DNA from: Cyclospora cayetanensis
Taxonomy: Eukaryota > Apicomplexa > Conoidasida > Eucoccidiorida > Eimeriidae
Length of the DNA: 64,000 bases
Reading direction: 5' to 3'
Assembly (NCBI RefSeq): GCF_002999335.1
Contig: NW_020312050.1
Coordinates: 62,001-126,000, forward strand
In this document: positions 51,101 through 64,000 of the stretch, piece after piece
Position numbering within the stretch: the first letter of the stretch is position 1
How the letters are laid out: every line of letters begins with the position of its first letter
Position numbers and translations under genes: made by a program
Notes under the pieces: generated by a model
What the model was told of the DNA's origin: nothing
The model's database searches: none
What the model saw: only the letters and a program-made list of their open reading frames with translations

Positions 51101-54100
51101 GCGACAATCCCAAGTAGGGGTCTGCTTCGTCACCACCGTCGGGAACGGATGTACTGCACAGGCTGATAGTAATAAACGCGCTTTTCTAGTCAGCCGACAA
51201 AAGCACAGATGCAACAAAAAACCTGCGCCCGAAGACAACGTAGACGAGTAAACTCAGAAAGCATGAAGTAGAGATCTCTGCGCAGTACCGCCAGTTCATG
51301 GGCCGAGCCATCTTCTTTTCGAAAAATGCCTACTCCGTGAGGGAGAGGCCGTCTGCAACCAGTAACACTACCGTCATGAGTTTACTGTTGTCTTTATGTG
51401 GGTGACTACCTTTCAACCTGCTTGGTTTTCGGGCCAGTGCAAAGAGAAGGGGTCATCTGTGGTCTGATTCGGGAATATGTTGAAGCGTAACGAGCAGTCC
51501 TGCAAAAATTTAAGGGAAAACAATGCACGAACTTTGCTGTCGCTCCCTTTTGCCACCCCTTCCAGGACTGTGAATAGAAATTATGAGAATCCTGGCAAGC
51601 ATGGATAACGAATGCTGACTCAATTGTAAAGAGCCTAGCGTCGTGATGTACCCGAATACCAGCTACGCACAAGATACGGGGTGCAAAGCACGAGCATTGA
51701 AGCCACCATATCTACGACGATGGACATGGTGCGGGGATTTCACCAATACGCGTGGACCTGGAGAATCAGTCAAGGACTGCACGTCGCAGCTGTACTTAAC
51801 AATATGACGTCACGACCATGTGCTTGGGCATACGAGGTATGCTAGGCACATTTTAATAGTAATTTATAAAACGAAATCAAATGTTCTACTGCACTTCGGC
51901 AGAGGAGATATCGATTCCGTAGATGACGCCCTGGCCATCAAGGTGGATAACATTTCTTACTCCATGTTGTTCGGAAAACTATTGGAAATTCTATAGGATA
52001 GTAGTCTGTATCCCAAGCTTAAAAGGCTATTGAGGCAACATTTCGATGGTGTCCCTCGGTCAAAGCATGCCTGCAGTCGAACTTACCCGCAGTCCGTCAA
52101 AGATCAAGGCAATCGCATCATGGCCAGTGGAGCTGCACACCGACATCCAAGAAGCGAAGTTCCTTTGCTTTGTGTTTGTCTGTGAGGCTCTTAATGTATT
52201 TTGCAATGTAGGCGAACAGTGGCCACATGAGCATACGCGAGTCGCGTAGTCAACTGAGAAGCCTACAGCAGGGATGAAACTCTCACAGCACAGAATCAGC
52301 CTTTTCACTATCTTCCAGACTCCTTAGTGCTCCAAGCCATATGTTATGCACACTTGCATAGCAAAGCGTTTACTTAGCGGAGTGGTGGAGCATGTTGGGA
52401 AGTCGCTGGGCTTCATAGATAGGAAGGTGTGTCTGATGCTGAGAAGGGCGATGTAATCTACAAAGTACAACTAGTAGCCATCTCATGAAGTCTGGAAGAG
52501 TATTAACACTACTAGTAGCAACGTATACTGCTCACATGCCTTGCCGGATGCTGCAGCCCTGACTCAAGTAAGATGAACAAGGCATATGTGTGGTGCACAA
52601 TTAGATGACTCGACCCCCTCATAGGCCTCTAGAACCCATGCATTGATAACAAACATGGTGGCGACAACGTGTCCGCCAATGCACGATGTCGATGGCCTTA
52701 TGTTTGACAGACTGATCAGTAGCAAGGCTTCTGAGCCAAGGCAGGCACTACGAAGATAATGCATGCTGGTTCGGACAGTAGATGAAGCGGAACCTGCCAC
52801 ACATTACACATCGATCCTCACACCGTTACAGACTTTAAAGCAACTGCCTTTGGAAAACAAGCATTGCAGGGAAATGGTGTTAACAGTGGTACCAGAGTGC
52901 ACGCATTTTGCGAACGCCCTGCAAACAATGTATAGAACTGCAGATGATAAAGACAAACCTTGAGGGACAACGTAAGCTCAAGCTCTTTCACAGCTCACTT
53001 ACGACATCAAGAGTCTAGCACTGTCGTGAATATGTGCTGGATCAAGCACGTCAACATACTACGGCAGGGAATATAATTATCAGGAAGGCATGCGTCATTG
53101 TTTCCAAACAGTTCAACTGGCGTGCTGTGCGCAGGTTTGCCGAGGAATAGGTGGAGTCCTGCTCATGCTCTGGTGCAGCCAAACCTGTGTCTATGGCAAG
53201 AACAGCTAACATTCTAGTTGGTTGGCCACCAGATCAAAGGTGTCGGCCTCCGTGTGCCATCGTGATGCGATCTTCACTGTATTGGGCAGCATCAGTGTGC
53301 CTTTTTCCGGAACAGAGTATCTACGAAATCATGTCTAGTGCACCCAGCCTCTTCTAAGGATCTGCGACTATGGGTGTTGACAATCTGTGTGCACCATTTA
53401 CTTCGGAGCTTTGGCTGCAGGTTTACAATCATCATCTTCAAGCAGGTGATTTTAGGAGCATGATACGTGCAATCATAGAACCAGTTGTGTGCGTTCACTC
53501 GGTACTCCAGCGCATCCAGTACATATTTATCCAAACAATAAAAAAAGTCTCACCGTTGGTTCCTGGGACGCGCCCAGCGACAAGGGCGTACGAACTGCCA
53601 CGTTCAGATTGTCAGCGGCTAAAGCTGGGCAGTATTTGTAGATTTGGTATCTTACAAAGCCCTCTACATTTTTAAGGACATGGATTAGAGCATAGACATC
53701 GTTCTTGTCCTGCAGGACACTAAGGTCAGGGTAAGACATAGGCAGAAATGATATTCATTTCACCCTATCCTCGAGCTCTGTCACAGGCCAATTAATAGGT
53801 CAAGTGTACTTGTGTGTTCTACTTATATCTGGAGGCGTTACGAAACCATCAGCAGTCTTGATGGATTCATGTATCCAACGTTCGTTAGTGGGTCTTAAAG
53901 TTTTTTATGAGTCGGTTAGGCACTGACTATTATACCATCACTGCGAGCTACCCTGAGGCAAGTAGACACAAAGAACGCACCACCCGCATTCCTCGGCAAT
54001 ATTTGCGAATTTAAGCTAACGGAATTTCAGATGCTTGGCATGGATTTTCCTTTTGCTATTTGTTTCACACTAAATGAACACACGTGCTTCCCCTTTGCTC

Positions 54101-57100
54101 TCCCGCATCTCTGGTCTACAACAAGGAGCATCTTTCCGTTGGCCTGCAGCTGGTGGGAGGGGCTCAGCAGCCATTTTTTGGAGCACAAAGGTTCGGAGAA
54201 CAGCTGGGTAATGAACGCAAATCCAAGTCCGAAGCTAAAGAGAGACCACATAAATTGATGGAGGGACTGCGGTAGAATGTGCATTTCGAACCTGGAGCGC
54301 CGGGTCTGGTGGATGGGCGGGCTGCAGGAAGTGCGCCAGATGACCAGCCAAGGTGCTTGCTGTTAAGTAGCTAGGACGCCCTGCGGTTCTCTAACTTATC
54401 AAAACCCGGCTTCTGTTCGACCGACCTCCCCAAAACTTGGCGGTGCAAAAATATTAATGATTTCGACTATCTGAGAGAGCTACACGACTTCTCAAGCTGC
54501 TTACGGCCTTCGCCGAGCGAGCGAGCGGGTAAGCCGTGAGCGGGGGCTCCAAAGGACGCCGTAAAACTGCTGGACATTTTGGAGTATATAGCGCCGAGCA
54601 CACACGCGAGAGGAGCTTCTATTGAAACGAGGTGGGGAACGCTAACCTTAGTGATTGAAGAGTGAACAGTTTCAGCGTCTGATTCCAACCAGAGAATTCG
54701 CATGTCTGGTGGATTCCCAATGCTAGTCGCCATGAATACAAGTACTTGCGTTCCTTGGTAATAACGTTGTTCAGCTCATGCCGTGACTGAACTAGCTACG
54801 GTCATCTGTCAGCATTCTTGGAATATTGCCGGTTATTTCCTTTAAAGGTGCTTCCTATATTCTGATGTATGCTCAGGTACCATGAGCATGCTTTATTAAT
54901 ATCCTCCCTTATGTCTTGTCAAGGGATTCCGGTAGACTGTACTGCATGGACGTGCATTTCCGTGTACACACCCTCCATGAGGCACGGAGGCACAGCTAAC
55001 GTAGCGTAAAATATTACTTCCTTTTCACATTTCACTTGTATCCTATTTTCGCGGTGCCGTAGGCTCACACATCTCACCGTCACAATAGTAGCGAGCTATC
55101 ACGCCGTTGCGGGCGTGCTGGTCTGGTCCCTCGTTCGTTGTTGGTTAGTATATGTCTCTTTCCCTCCGTCGACTTCACGTAACCGGTTGATAAACACTTT
55201 GCTTATCTCGTTTGCATAGTTCGTTCTTTGCGTTTGTACTTGTCTGCAGATCGGCAATAGTAGAGGTGCTGAACTGCAGATCTTGCACACAGGTGGTCTC
55301 CACGTGAACCCGAGAGAATGTTTTAAAAAGCGCCAGAGATGTAGCTGGCTAATGTGCGCTCATACACTTTTTCTAATACTAGTTATGTTTAGCAAAGGAA
55401 TATTAAGGAAGTGAATAATTGGTTTGTTGGCTGGTAAAACTTCTTTATTCTAGGGTACTCTGAGTTCGATACGAGAAGAATCGGTGTTGTGTGCGCGTGC
55501 GCTAGGTGCTATCTGTAGCTTGCGCTAAATGCATAAAATGCTTAGAGGGTGCAGTTACAAGCAGCCGAGCTGCCCCTTGTCTCTCATGTCTGGAACTGAA
55601 CGGAACACTATCAAGGGCTGTTGGGAGTCCGTTCGGAAAGCATGCAGTTGGTTTCTATAAGGTTACCTTAACTGTAAATTTATCTTATTTGGGAGCCTAG
55701 AGGTGGGTGCGTGCGCATTGCTACAAAATATGTCTTTATTATTTTCGCAGCACCTTTTACTTGAACAATATCCCATTCAGCCCCCTCCATCTTTCGTCTG
55801 CTCCGCTTCGGGCGTTTGATGAAGGCGTAAAGCATCATGACATCTACGATGTTCTGGCATGCTAGCACTTAGTAAGCACTGTGCTCTGGTGTTTTTTCAT
55901 CCAACTGGATAAAAGGCCGTCAATTCTTTGGAGGTCGAAGTGTTCACAACTGCCCAGGTTTGGAACTTCGAAGCCCACAGTCCGAAGTACTGTTCTGTGT
56001 TTCCAAGCTGCATAAGTTCAGAGACCATGCCACTGTACCACGGAGCTGACAAAAACTAGAAGTGACAACAGCAAGCTGCGCTTCCATAACGTGTTATGAA
56101 CAGAAATCATGATTTATACAAGCCATAGATGCTTCAAACTGAGCCACGCAGTGCTCACATTTTAGCCAATCGCACTCAGGCGGCCTTGTGATGTCATCAA
56201 ACCAGGATAATTGTGAGTCCTCTGCGACACACACCACCCTAATGTACAAATAAGAAAAAAGAAAAATAGCAGCAAAAGCCCCGTCAACTTCCAGTGGATT
56301 TACGCCAATGCCCTGCTAGTATAAGTCGCCACCTCCTAGTTGTGCCTGCACCTGTCTATCCCTAGTAGCGAACCAGGAAGCCAAAGGTACCATGGCACGT
56401 GACTCAAAGAAACAAGCGTGGACCAGCCAGAACGAAACGCCGCGCTCCCCCTTGGTGTATCCAAACTACTATGTTCTCAGATGGGGATTCCCTATAGCCT
56501 ATGATTGTCTTCCATATTTGTGAATCATCGTCGTGCCTTATTTTTTGTTAAGTAAATGTGGAGGTTGGGGTGTCACAGGTCACAGGCAGTCCCCTAGAAT
56601 CTAAGATGGCACATCTCTTGCTTCGTGGGGCGCTGCTGGATACGAAAAGCCCAACAAGCATGTTGACCCCATCTTTCTTGCACAGCCTGATCTCTGTTTC
56701 GCTTGTTCGAGAATCCCTTTTCGGTTTCATCAGCGTGGACTGTACTCTAGCTGCCCCTTTGTGGCGCAGGCGGACGTTCTGTTATCAACCGTTAGCGAAG
56801 GAAGGAGAGTAGGCGAGATGGGAACCCTTGCACCTTACACGGTCCCAACAAGTGTCAGCGAGGAAACCCCTATTCAGCGGGCTCGAAAGGCACTGTTGGC
56901 GAAGAGCTAAGCCATCCCTGCTCCCAGTGTTTCAACTCGATCCGCGGACAGGTTCAACACCACTACCATCTGATGTAACATAGCGACGATGATGACTGTG
57001 AGGCTTTCCTGAAGCTCTGTATTCTTCAACCTTCTTAAGAACTCCAGCACATTCCAACCAAATGAGGGTACACTTGTGGAACCAGCAGCTAGCTTGCTAC

Positions 57101-57204
57101 CTATAAATCAGGGCAGCTAAGTACTTGGGTAGCAAAAGCACAGAAAAACACAGCCACTAAATTAGTTCGCTATACGACCAAACAGAATGGCAGGCTGTCG
57201 ACAG
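48133..57204. other. Nine-kilobase interval with no convincing gene
   Basis: Between the unrecognised gene and the 3' end of the SEL1L-like gene. The best frames are 48337-48627 (+), 50153-50533 (+, 126 residues) and 50864-51166 (+, with QLQRVEEAK). None has matching splice sites or family resemblance. No tRNA, rRNA, tandem repeat or transposase was recognised. Confidence 0.35.
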
Positions 57205-60200
57205 TTAGCTTGCGGGTGAGATGCCTTGTTTCAGGCAACAACCGTCTTGTTCTTCTGCACCAGAGGGGCCGGAGGCACCCGCTTCAGTGTGTCTGGCACT
57301 CAAGTACCCCTGAACCATATTGCTGCCCACTTGGGCAGTGCCCTCGCCGTTGGTGCTTATTCCACTGCCGGAGATGGCATTGTTGCAACTGCTGATTGCG
57401 TCACAACCGTAGTTTTTGCTGCTTCGTTGGCGCCTACTTTCATCCAACGCCAAGCTGCTTGCCACCCCATGAAAGGTGTCAGGGGATGCTAAAGTATTAA
57501 TGGTGCTCTCATGGTCATTGCTGATCCTGCAGTCGCCGCCACTCTTATTGCTAGGCAAGGTGTCTGCGGGTGATGGAGGCGACCCCCCGGCCGCATCCTG
57601 GGGTCCGACGGGCCCCTGTACACCTGACCCTTCATGGCTTCCCGTATTAAGTGGCTGCTGCTCATTGTGCTGATGCGGCAGCAGCCGCTCCTGCCTCACT
57701 TCCGCTGCAAGTCCGGGTTCTCCCTCAACAGCGGCCCTGAAGGCCTCATCTGAGAGCCCGATATCTTGTCTCAGAGCCTGGAAAGCACATACCATACCCC
57801 TGGATCGAACCAACATGCACATACCAACTTCGAGAAGACACCGAAGCGCTGGTTGATGGGTCGACCACCTCTTAAAACTGTTTAATTTATGCTTCCCCCC
57901 CAAATAAATTGAAGCGCCAAGGCCCAAACTGAAAATCTCACCTGGACAAACGCGCGGACAACGAGCAGCAAAGCGATGGCCACAAGGTTCAAAAGTAGAA
58001 ACAGAATACGGGTTTCCTCCAATAAGGATTCCAGGATCTGCAACGCACACCCTAAAAACTTGCCCCGCTGCTGACATGATACGAAGATATTTGTTAGTCT
58101 TCACGTTTGTCCCAGAAGCAATCCACACTTTACCTAGGCAGTTTGAATCTGAGGATTTACCTCGGTAGGCCCCACTCTATTAATAAAATCAAGGAGGTAA
58201 ACCGCCACAAGGCCCGCATATACTGGGGCCGCTGGAGCATGTTCGTCGGCTTCTAGACTTCTGCACCAGCAATCCCCATACGCTGAACCATAACCAGTAA
58301 TTGCTTATCCCTGAGTGTCCGACTCAAAAGTACTGTTTACTGGTGCGACTAAGCCTAAGACATGGATGGCTTGCCTTCTAAAATGGCTGCTGGCCAGATA
58401 TAGATCCTGCAAGAGAAAAGCCAGCCGCTCAAGCCACAATTTTATACTAACTGTCGGCTTTCCACATAAAGACAGCATTACACAGCCACAAAAATTGCTG
58501 GAAGTCTTGTCTCAGCGCACAAGGTTCGAATATATAGAACTGGGTTTCTGGATTATTGTTTGCTTTGAAAAGTTGAGGATCTACCTGTGGCACTCCTAAG
58601 CCAAAGAGATGCATCGTGCCCATATTATACCGCGCCTAAATCGCAAAACAATCGGCAAATGATGCTGCTGTTCCTGCCTGTATCTTTCCTTGTGCTGTTC
58701 GGTGTCCCTTTCTGGTGCTCCTGTAGTGTTTATTCGTGGGAAATTCCAACCCGAAGTTCAGAGCCAACAAAAATGCACACAAATTTAATATCATAAATCC
58801 ACAAGAAGCTTACTTTGGCTGCCAGGGATGGGCTCCAGGTAGAGGAGTTCGCTACCTTGCGATAAAATGCTGAGAGAACAACAAAACGGACACCGCGAAC
58901 CCTGCCGCCGATGTGAAAATTCTTATGGGATCTCTTATTACGTATCATGAGCAAGAATTCAAGCAAACCGAGTAGAGTTCTAGCCTAGAATCATGTTTAC
59001 CTGCTGCTTCAGAGAAATCGCGTTCTCCCTCGTCGAGCCATGACTTCTGCTGGGAAAGCCAACCCTCAAAAGAAGCACCTAAAGACACAAAAGCCCACCA
59101 TTAAAAACAGCTCTGTAGCAAAGATATGGAGGCCTAAAGCTTAACCCCCAGAAATGGCGCAAGCCACCCGTCGAGCCCTGCGTATTAAGACCTTGAATCT
59201 TATCGATACCTTTCTCATCGAAGAATGCACTGGGGTACCTCATAGTGCTACTGCGGCGACGGACTCCATATCCGTAAAATGCAAAGTCCCCTGCATATCC
59301 AAAATCCCAAACGCCAAACATGAACAGCACGTCCGGTGCTGCTGCTTGCATGTATCACTGAACGATCAGTCGGTAGCGTTGGGGGCACAAGGGGCGGTAG
59401 CACCAGCACGATACGACGCAGCAGCTGCATTACCAAGTCTAAGTTGAGCAGAAATGGACCCCTGGGCCGCTGCCATCTCGTAAAACCTCTGTGCGTGTAA
59501 GCGCTTCCGCCGGAGGGTCCCTGCAGCAGCAAAAGGAACTGCACTTGTGCAACACGTTGCAGCCATTCGGGCTGCATAGGTAGAAAATACTGTTGATAAT
59601 ATTTACTCATAAATAGCAGATGTTGGCACAATCGTCAAGAGTTTAACCCTAAGCAGCAAAAATTCCCTGACCGTCAAAAAAGATATCCGTCAGGCCTGCA
59701 TCCAACAAGAACGCCAAGTTGCTCTGGGATGCCTACAAAAGATAGCCCATAACCATAGATAACAGCTTTTCGTTTCGCCAAGTCAAAAGAGCACAGAGGT
59801 CGCACCCTGATCTAGGTAACTAAACCCGACAGGCGCCATTACACTGGGGCACTTCGTAGCTCCAAGGACCAGTAGTATCAGTCAGTGGAGTCCACCACAG
59901 CCCTGCTTAGCCCTTCATCTAGCCCTGATATAGGGCTTGTAGTGTGTACCATCCAAATCGTTTGTGCCGGTTTGTCCTCGAATGCCTACCTCGTGGCCGG
60001 CCTCCGCGAGAAGGAGGAAGTTGAAAGCTGCTTCATCAAAAGCATTCTGCTCGTACGCCCCGTGAGCCTGCATACTCATCAAAGAACCTAAAGTTGTTGT
60101 TAACTTTGAGTTCAATTTTATACTTTTGACCATGAACTCGGAAGAGAACGCAAGCGGTGAGCCGTTCGCTACAGCAGTACGCCTGAAGGATGAAACTCGC

Positions 60201-63200
60201 CCCTAGCCTCGACTAGTAAGCCGCGGTCTGCACTGAGATATCCTAGATATTTCCTGTGTAAACTAAAAATTCCTAAATTCCAAAAATCCTGCCTTACCCG
60301 TTGGAGCATGTGTGCGAAGTAAGTAGATCTCTCTGTTGCAAGCTTCAAGAGACCGACAGCAAGCGGGCAGTCTCTCACAGCCCCTAGGCCAGAGAGATGC
60401 ATTACACCAAGTGCGTACGCGGCCCCTGTGCTGCCCCCCCGCACTGCCTTGGTGTACCACTTCAGCGCCTCTACAAAGGATTTGGAGACACCTAAGTTAC
60501 ACATCACACACAACCAAGTGCAGAATCATCAAGAGATAAAACGACGACCCGGCCAGTGTTTGAGCAGTTAAAAGGCACTCTTTACGGAAGGCGAGACACC
60601 CTTTTTTTACGATACAGTGTGAGTTGTCCTTTGGGCTTTAAGTTTGTCGCCTGGTGGTTAGACCTGTGCCAGTGAGGTAAAGGGAGGCGACGTTAAGCTG
60701 CCCGTCTGGGGAGTTAAGGGTGGCGCTCTTGTTGAACATCTCGAAGGCTAGAGAAGGAGAAGAATCTATCAGGGGAGTACCAAAAAAGTACACCAAACCT
60801 AATCCGTTGTATGCTGCACGCACACAAACCACAAGCCGTTAGCCAACAACCCGTGGGTTGCAATTTACCAGCCTGCGACGTCCAACATCTATAATCGATA
60901 CCCAGATGCCCAAATCCTTACCAATCGGATCCTGATTCTCCTTTGCGCCTCTGAAAAACCACTCTGCTGCCTCATCAAGATCTGCCTCAACTCCCAAACC
61001 CAGTGCATAGATGTAACCCAGCAAACCCTTGGAGTCTCCCCTATGGCAAGGCACACACAAACAGCGAAAACGGCTATTGCTGATTCCTGGCTTTCGACCC
61101 TCCTCAATAACACGCTTGCTCCACTTCCTAGATCATATATCCCTACTTGGAGCTGCGGCTGGCTGCCAGAAGGTGATAGCGGGCCTTCGCGTAATCCTGG
61201 GGGAATCCGTCAACCCCGAAAAGGTATTTCCTCCCCAGCAACGCATGAACCTGCGAATTCCCCATATGTTCAATCGCCGGCAAAGTTACAAGTCCGTAAT
61301 CAGTTTTTCGCAGTGCTTTGTGGCACTTCAATAGTTTGCTATCGTGCATCTTCTATAAATCGGCTGCGTCTGCATTTCAGGTATGCGCCTTGCGTGATTT
61401 GAGTCAGGGCATAGGCCATTTAAATGTACAGCCAGGTTGCCTTCATTTGCTTCATGGACCAGCATTGTGAGCTGCTCAGGATCAGTGCTCAGACGGTACA
61501 CCTCCGAGGCCTCGGTCGGGTTCAGCCCACCACCGCCCACCCGCAAAACCTCGATGGCCTGGGGAATTCCAGAGGCGTACACCTACGACAAAAGCCACAA
61601 AATTAATGAGATAACACAGACCATCTTGAATAATGCACAGCTGGCGAAACAGTAAGCACCAAGACTAGATGGGAAGAAACGTAGGCTGTTTAATCGAGGC
61701 AAACATCCACAGACTCGACCATTACATGTAACTGACTGAAGGGCGATGAGATGCGGGAATTTACGTTGTGCATTTAGTTTGCCTTTTACAAAATGAGTTT
61801 GTGAATTACCCCTGCGGTAGCTTTCGCGACAGGAAGATAATGGTTGGCAGCAGCAGCGCAGGCTTGTTGCTGCTGTCCCACTGAGCCTTCAAGAGCAGCA
61901 AACTGGTGCCGCCACGCCACAGCGGCGGCGGCAGCAGGATGTGTGGCAACAGCAGCAGCATGAAGGTACATAAGAGGCAAAGGGGGATTCTCAGAAAAGT
62001 CAGGAGCAGAGAGCAGCAACTCAATCGCTCCTGTGACCGACCCTGGAAGAACCACGGAGCTTCCTGTACGCTTCTCGCTCTCAACGTTGCGTAGGGAGGC
62101 CCCAGAATCTGCTCCAGACCAAGGCCCTCCTCCTGAAATCCACGCCACAGACTCTTGAAGCCGCTCCCAGATCCTGCGCCCTGAACTCCCAGAATCGTCC
62201 CTACGGTGCAACCCTCCTATGAAGACCTTCAGGGGCGTAAGCGGCCCCCAAGGGGCAGCTACCGGGCGGCTTCCGGAGAAGAAAGAAAGAGAAAAGTTGG
62301 AGTTGACTTGTACACGCAAGGGCTGATCGAGTTCTGCATGCACAATTCACAAAGCCCAAGCTGCGTAAAAGCACAGAGCAGGGCATCGGCCCTTGAACGC
62401 CGCAGTGCGATACGGTCTAGCGCCTTAATTATAGGGCAACACTTAGGGATCAGGATAGCATGCTAAGCGGCTGATATTGGTGAGTAGCTTGGATGGGATG
62501 CCCAGTTTCAGGGTTTGTGTTTGGGCAAAAGATTTGCCTTGGAGTGGGGGTTCAGGAGGTAGGAGGTAGAGGTTCTGATGAAGGACTCCAAGGAAGAACT
62601 GAGCCTCCGCGGATCCCCCGCGGGCAGCCAACCATAGCAGTTGCAGGGTGGAGAGAAGACACCGAAAGGGGAGGGGAGGACGCCCCAGGAAGTAAAATAT
62701 AGAGAGGTCGTATTGGCACCTAAATCCAAAACGACAAACCACGAATTGCCACAAGACAAGGGGAATAAACCCGCGGCCGCTATCAAATATATGCATGAGA
62801 AACACGGGATCCACCTAGGTCGATAATATCTATGCTACAAATCGCCGATTCTGAAATTGAAGCCCCAAACCGTACGTTGTCACAAACAATGGCTGCCTGA
62901 GATGCTTTTGAGGGTTCAACACGCCCTGAGAGCTGGACTGCGCATGCCCATGAGGTATACAGATATGGCTGCTATCCTTATGTTTGTGTCATCAGTAGTG
63001 AGCTGAGGAAATCCGCCCTTTCATATCCAGTATTGTGGTTCTTAGTGGAAGGCTTGTGGTCTGTGGTTCAGTGTTTGTACCTGGGGTCAGTATCAGCGCA
63101 ATCCGCCAGTCTATAAAAGAGAGATGTTGACATATTTGGGATCTGAGACAAGGGCTCCCTAAACCCTAATGGAACAGCAACTGCAGCATATCGGTCCAGA

Positions 63201-63496
63201 ACAGGTGGCACCTTCCCTCCCCTGTTGCTGCTAGGCGCTTCTGCCGCCGCTGCTACAAAAGAGGAGCCTAAGGGGGACCCCTTAAGGCCGTCCTCCACAG
63301 CAGCGAAGGCCGCTGCAACAGGAGGATGTTCAAGCGGACCAGGATTCCAAGGGATATGCGCGGTGCAAGGTGTAATCAATGTGAAAATTGCAGAGAGCCA
63401 CCATAGCACGCGGGGAAGGGAAGGGCTCCATAGGGCCCCACGCGGGGTCCCGCACATTGGTGGGGGAGCCGATACACGCGGGAATAGTACGTCCAT
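57205..63496 (-). CDS. SEL1L/HRD3-type ER-associated degradation protein with Sel1 repeats
   Basis: HRD3/SEL1L sits in the ER membrane, stabilises the HRD1 ubiquitin ligase and hands over misfolded luminal proteins. Exon 1 (63496-63081) starts with a hydrophobic signal segment (VLWWLSAIFTLITPCTA). It joins in phase to 62719 onward (LLWLAARGGSAEAQFFLGVL). Sel1 repeats then appear exon after exon: around 62343-61805 (AAAAAVAWRHQFAALEG), 61260-61145, 61035-60920 (GLLGYIYALGLGVEADLDEA), 60810-60660, 60490-60298 (FVEALKWYTKAVRGGSTGAA), 60085-59990 joined to 59728 (LLLAEAGHE+ASQSNLAFLLDAG), 59590-59425 (AQRFYEMAAAQGSISAQLRL) and 59305-59205. The exon 58037-57942 encodes one membrane helix (ILFLLLNLVAIALLLVV). 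The last exon, 57777-57205, encodes a 190-residue Gly/Ser/Gln-rich tail that would face the cytosol. This layout is that of HRD3/SEL1L. Exon borders in the repeat region are approximate. Confidence 0.85.
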
Positions 63497-64000
63497 TAGG
63501 GCTGTTGCCGACAGCGCCGGGGCACAAGAAGGCGGAGAGGGGTCCCCGGTGAATGCAGTCTAGGGTTTATGGCGGAGGAACAGCTCCTGCTTGCACGAGC
63601 ATTCTGGAGTGGAGGGGAAAATGGGGGAACTGGTAATGTTGCATACCGCGTGCGGTCTCCAACTGCACTGACGAGCGCCAGGGTCCCTCTTTGCCCAACG
63701 TGACCCAAACGAGTGTGTGGAAACTAGTATAACTTAGGGAGATGCAAGAATCAAAGAAGGCAGGATACGGCCTAGCTCCTATAGAAGCAGAGTTTAGACA
63801 CATAGACTTTAGGAGGCGCTATTATTAAGCACATAGGATTTGGGGCCGATGGTAAAGGGCTTGTGCGCGTTTTGCAGAGGACCCCCGCCGCCGCCTTCGC
63901 TTCTCAGGTCTGCGCATGCGAGAACTTCGAATGGCGAGTGTTGATTTTATTGTGTATGAAAAACACAATACTAATATAGCTCCCATTAATTATCCCTTTT
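63497..64000. promoter_or_regulatory. Upstream region of the SEL1L-like gene
   Basis: About 500 bases to the window edge, beyond the start codon of the minus-strand gene. It is GC-rich near the gene (ccgccgccgcc at about 63887) and AT-rich at the edge. It presumably holds the promoter; no specific element was identified. Confidence 0.3.

Noticed and set aside
50153..51166. Two plus-strand frames (126 and 100 residues)
   Set aside because: Composition is slightly coding-like, but no convincing splice join, conserved motif or homologue is recognisable.
63155..63180. Telomere-like ccctaaaccctaa
   Set aside because: Only two units are present and they lie inside exon 1 of the SEL1L-like gene; not a telomeric tract.

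Overview
This window is eukaryotic nuclear DNA. Genes are split by short GT-AG introns, lie on both strands, and show no operon-like spacing. The gene content fits a flagellated alveolate, most likely a coccidian apicomplexan of the Eimeria/Cyclospora/Toxoplasma kind. It encodes an intraflagellar-transport subunit (IFT121), which Plasmodium lost and Coccidia kept, together with proteins of the axoneme. The organism is an inference; no ribosomal or organellar marker is present.

Left part (1-36 kb): a run of cilium/flagellum genes. From left to right: an edge-truncated EF-hand-like gene (-); CFAP251/WDR66 (+), a WD40 protein of the calmodulin- and spoke-associated complex; DNAAF5/HEATR2 (-), a cytoplasmic dynein preassembly factor; a coiled-coil gene that resembles CFAP210/CCDC173 (-); IFT121/WDR35 (+), an IFT-A subunit; an uninterrupted 1,360-residue HEAT-repeat gene (-) whose first two thirds also resemble DNAAF5; and SSNA1/DIP13 (+), a small microtubule-associated coiled-coil protein. 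Several pairs are divergent and share an upstream region: 987-2335, 19722-20384 and 31053-34857.

Middle part (36-57 kb): mostly without recognisable genes. It holds a strong 20-bp hairpin at 36.3 kb, a few isolated exon-like stretches (38.3, 39.7 and 41.6 kb), a pair of very diverged repeats (39.1 and 40.4 kb), and one clear but unrecognised two-exon gene at 45.0-48.1 kb (+). About 9 kb after that gene shows nothing convincing.

Right part (57-63.5 kb): a many-exon gene (-) for a SEL1L/HRD3-type protein of ER-associated degradation. It has a signal sequence, Sel1 repeats, a C-terminal membrane helix and a low-complexity tail.

Exon joins were worked out by eye from splice sites, reading phase and family similarity. 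Gene calls are firmer than individual exon borders. CDS coordinates below span all exons, introns included.
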